DNA of 6,507 nt, from NCBI GenBank assembly GCA_002392545.1, contig DGHF01000242.1:1-6507 (forward strand), written 5' to 3'. Positions 5,123 through 6,507 of the stretch are shown here, piece by piece (position 1 is the first letter of the stretch; every line of letters starts with the position of its first letter). The position numbers and the translations under genes were made by a program. Below the pieces are notes generated by a model. The model searched no databases. It saw only the letters and a program-made list of their open reading frames with translations, and was not told where the DNA came from. Origin of the DNA: Ruminococcus sp. UBA3855 (GTDB lineage: Bacteria > Bacillota > Clostridia > Oscillospirales > Ruminococcaceae).

Positions 5123-5500
5123 ATGAAAAGATTTAATGTGACTGTCAATGGCAAAGTTTATGATGTTGCAGTAGAGGAAACAACTGGTTCAGGTGCTCCT
5201 GCGCCTGTAGCCGCTGCGCCTGCTCCGGCAGCTGCACCCGCTCCGGCAGCAGCTCCTGCACCTGCTCCGGCAGTGTCCGCTGGTGCTGGTGAAAAGGTAA
5301 CTGCACCTATGCCCGGAACGATTCTTGATGTCAAGGCTTCCAACGGTCAGAGCGTTTCCAAGGGTGATGTTATCATGGTACTGGAAGCTATGAAGATGGA
5401 AAATGATATTGTTGCACCTTGCGACGGTACTGTTACAAGTATTCTTGTCAAGAAGGGTGACTCCGTTCAGAGTGGTGACACCCTCGCAACTGTAGGCTGA
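5123..5500 (+). CDS. Biotin carboxyl carrier protein, 1.3S-transcarboxylase like
   Basis: This 125-residue carrier holds biotin on a swinging arm and moves carboxyl groups between two carboxyltransferase active sites. The N-terminal strand MKRFNVTVNGKVYDVAVEE (1-19) closely resembles the start of the Propionibacterium 1.3S subunit, the part that docks into the larger subunits there. An Ala-Pro linker fills 25-50. The biotinyl domain spans about 57-125, with the biotinylation motif E88-A-M-K-M-E93; Lys91 is 34 residues from the C-terminus, the canonical distance. PMPGTI (62-67) is the usual start of the domain. Biotin would be added by a BirA ligase encoded elsewhere. The ribosome site is weak (GGTGG, 5109-5113, nine bases from ATG), so expression may depend on coupling. 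The gene lies 44 bases after the carboxyltransferase and 24 before the next subunit. A carrier for an acyl-CoA carboxylase or Na+-pump decarboxylase would look alike. Confidence 0.93.
   Translation: MKRFNVTVNGKVYDVAVEETTGSGAPAPVAAAPAPAAAPAPAAAPAPAPAVSAGAGEKVTAPMPGTILDVKASNGQSVSKGDVIMVLEAMKMENDIVAPCDGTVTSILVKKGDSVQSGDTLATVG
5195..5272 (+). repeat. Degenerate Ala-Pro coding repeat (linker of the biotin carrier)
   Basis: Residues 25-50 are almost only alanine and proline, as repeated A-P and AAAPAP units. The DNA repeats GCTCCGGCAG-type blocks several times with synonymous changes. Such linkers act as semi-rigid arms for carrier domains. The repeats make the stretch prone to length change by slippage. 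Confidence 0.8.
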
Positions 5501-5524
5501 TTTCAACGAAAGGACAGATGAAAC

Positions 5525-6507
5525 ATGGCTAAAAAAATCAGAGTAACAGAAACTGTTCTTCGTGACGCTCATCAGTCATTGCTTGCAACCAGAATGACAA
5601 TTGATGATATGCTCCCGATTCTGGGAAAATTGAATGAAGTCGGTTTCAATTCTATTGAGTGCTGGGGCGGTGCAACATTTGACTCCTGTCTCCGTTTCTT
5701 AAATGAAGACCCATGGGAAAGACTGCGCACCCTGCGCCGTGAAATGCCTGATACTCGTTTGCAGATGCTGTTCCGTGGACAAAATATGCTGGGGTATCGT
5801 CATTATGCAGATGATGTATTAGAGGAATTCGTTCAGAAGTCTGTTGAAAATGGTATTGATGTCATTCGTATTTTTGACGCATTGAACGACATCCGCAATT
5901 TGCAGACTGCTATCAACTCCGCAAAAAAGGCAACTCGCAACGGCAAAAAGGCAGAAGTTCAGGTGGCAATGTCTTTCACGACTGGAGAAGTATTCACAAC
6001 GGAATATTATGTTGAATATGCAAAGAGAATTGCACAGGCTGGTGCAGATTCCATCTGTATCAAGGACATGGCGGCATTGCTGACACCTTACAAAACAGAG
6101 GAACTCGTCAAGGCTATCAAGTCCGCCGTGGATTTGCCGATTGATTTGCACACACATTATACTTCCGGATTGGCTTCTATGTGCCTGTTGAAGGGCATTG
6201 AAGCTGGGGCAGATATTATTGACACAGCAATGTCTCCATTGGCATTGGGTACATCTCATGCGCCTACAGAATCCATGGTAGCCGCTTTACAGGGGACAGA
6301 ATATGATACAGGGCTTGACTTGGTTCTGTTGAATGAAATCCGTGGCTATTTCATGGGCTTGCGTAAGAAATATATTGAATCTGGTCTGATTGACCAGAAA
6401 ATGCTGGCTGCTGATGCTGGCGCATTGATTTACCAAGTTCCGGGTGGAATGCTGTCGAATTTGCTGTCACAGCTGAAACAGGCTGGTAAAGAAAACCTGC
6501 TTGATGA
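5525..6507 (+). CDS. 2-oxoacid carboxyltransferase (5S transcarboxylase / PycB / OadA type), 3' end beyond window
   Basis: The frame is open from the ATG at 5525 to the window edge, giving 327 complete codons and no stop. The protein begins MAKKIRVTETVLRDAHQSLL. This is the carboxyltransferase subunit that exchanges CO2 between biotin and pyruvate/oxaloacetate on a TIM barrel with a bound divalent metal. Metal ligands are recognisable: Asp14 in RDAHQS, Lys180 in IKDM (the carbamylated lysine of the family) and His209 and His211 in HTH. Family segments ECWGGATFD, FRGQNMLGYRHYADD, IRIFDALND and AMSPLALGTSHAPTESM are intact. Annotation pipelines usually name such proteins oxaloacetate decarboxylase alpha or pyruvate carboxylase subunit B. 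A separate biotin carrier sits just upstream, so I expect no biotin domain at its C-terminus, but that part is outside the window. GAAAGGA (5508-5514) lies 10 bases before this start. Confidence 0.93.
   Translation, partial: MAKKIRVTETVLRDAHQSLLATRMTIDDMLPILGKLNEVGFNSIECWGGATFDSCLRFLNEDPWERLRTLRREMPDTRLQMLFRGQNMLGYRHYADDVLEEFVQKSVENGIDVIRIFDALNDIRNLQTAINSAKKATRNGKKAEVQVAMSFTTGEVFTTEYYVEYAKRIAQAGADSICIKDMAALLTPYKTEELVKAIKSAVDLPIDLHTHYTSGLASMCLLKGIEAGADIIDTAMSPLALGTSHAPTESMVAALQGTEYDTGLDLVLLNEIRGYFMGLRKKYIESGLIDQKMLAADAGALIYQVPGGMLSNLLSQLKQAGKENLLD

Noticed and set aside
5158..5343. Reverse-strand Ala/Gly-rich ORF
   Set aside because: It is the antisense of the Ala-Pro linker repeats of the biotin carrier, an expected shadow.
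5518..5532. ATG just after the ribosome site (MKHG then stop)
   Set aside because: A four-codon frame too close to the ribosome site; the family-matching start is 5525. It might slightly affect initiation but there is no support for that.

Overview
The window looks like chromosomal DNA from a low-to-moderate G+C Firmicute of the Clostridia, most like Ruminococcus and its relatives. This rests on strong AGGAGG-type ribosome sites, the order ScpB tail / DUF2953 / GerW / DacF-type carboxypeptidase / RluB, and a biotin-dependent carboxyltransferase set with the look of ruminococcal homologues. The genus is inferred from gene content and protein flavour; no search was run. All recognised genes are on the + strand. 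There are no signs of mobile DNA, CRISPR or RNA genes.

Block 1 (1-3610) is a tightly packed co-directional run: the end of a probable scpB (1-88), a membrane DUF2953 protein (85-783, overlapping scpB by ATGA), a GerW/YtfJ-family sporulation protein (830-1252), a secreted D-Ala-D-Ala carboxypeptidase (1318-2469), an RluB-type 23S rRNA pseudouridine synthase (2481-3212) and a small unrecognised protein (3215-3610). The genes are joined by overlaps or short gaps and no terminator is visible between them, so they are probably one transcription unit with extra internal control. The theme is chromosome segregation, spore/envelope functions and ribosome maturation. Two intergenic gaps hold RNA-level structure. 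A small perfect palindrome abuts the gerW ribosome site. A long hairpin (1259-1312) buries the ribosome site of the carboxypeptidase gene.

Block 2 (3607-6507) starts with its own likely vegetative promoter and a structured leader of about 75-80 nt. It then encodes three subunits that together match the three protein types of a transcarboxylase: a 12S-like acyl-CoA carboxyltransferase (3723-5078), a 1.3S-like biotin carboxyl carrier (5123-5500) and a 5S/PycB/OadA-like 2-oxoacid carboxyltransferase (5525 to beyond the window end). Together they should move CO2 between an acyl-CoA and pyruvate/oxaloacetate through a swinging biotin. The last gene is open to the window edge without a stop.

The two points most worth following are the dacF leader hairpin, with 19 of 20 arm positions able to pair in RNA and all G.U pairs in the mRNA sense, and the transcarboxylase-like operon, whose 12S-like subunit is short and departs from the canonical active-site motifs.
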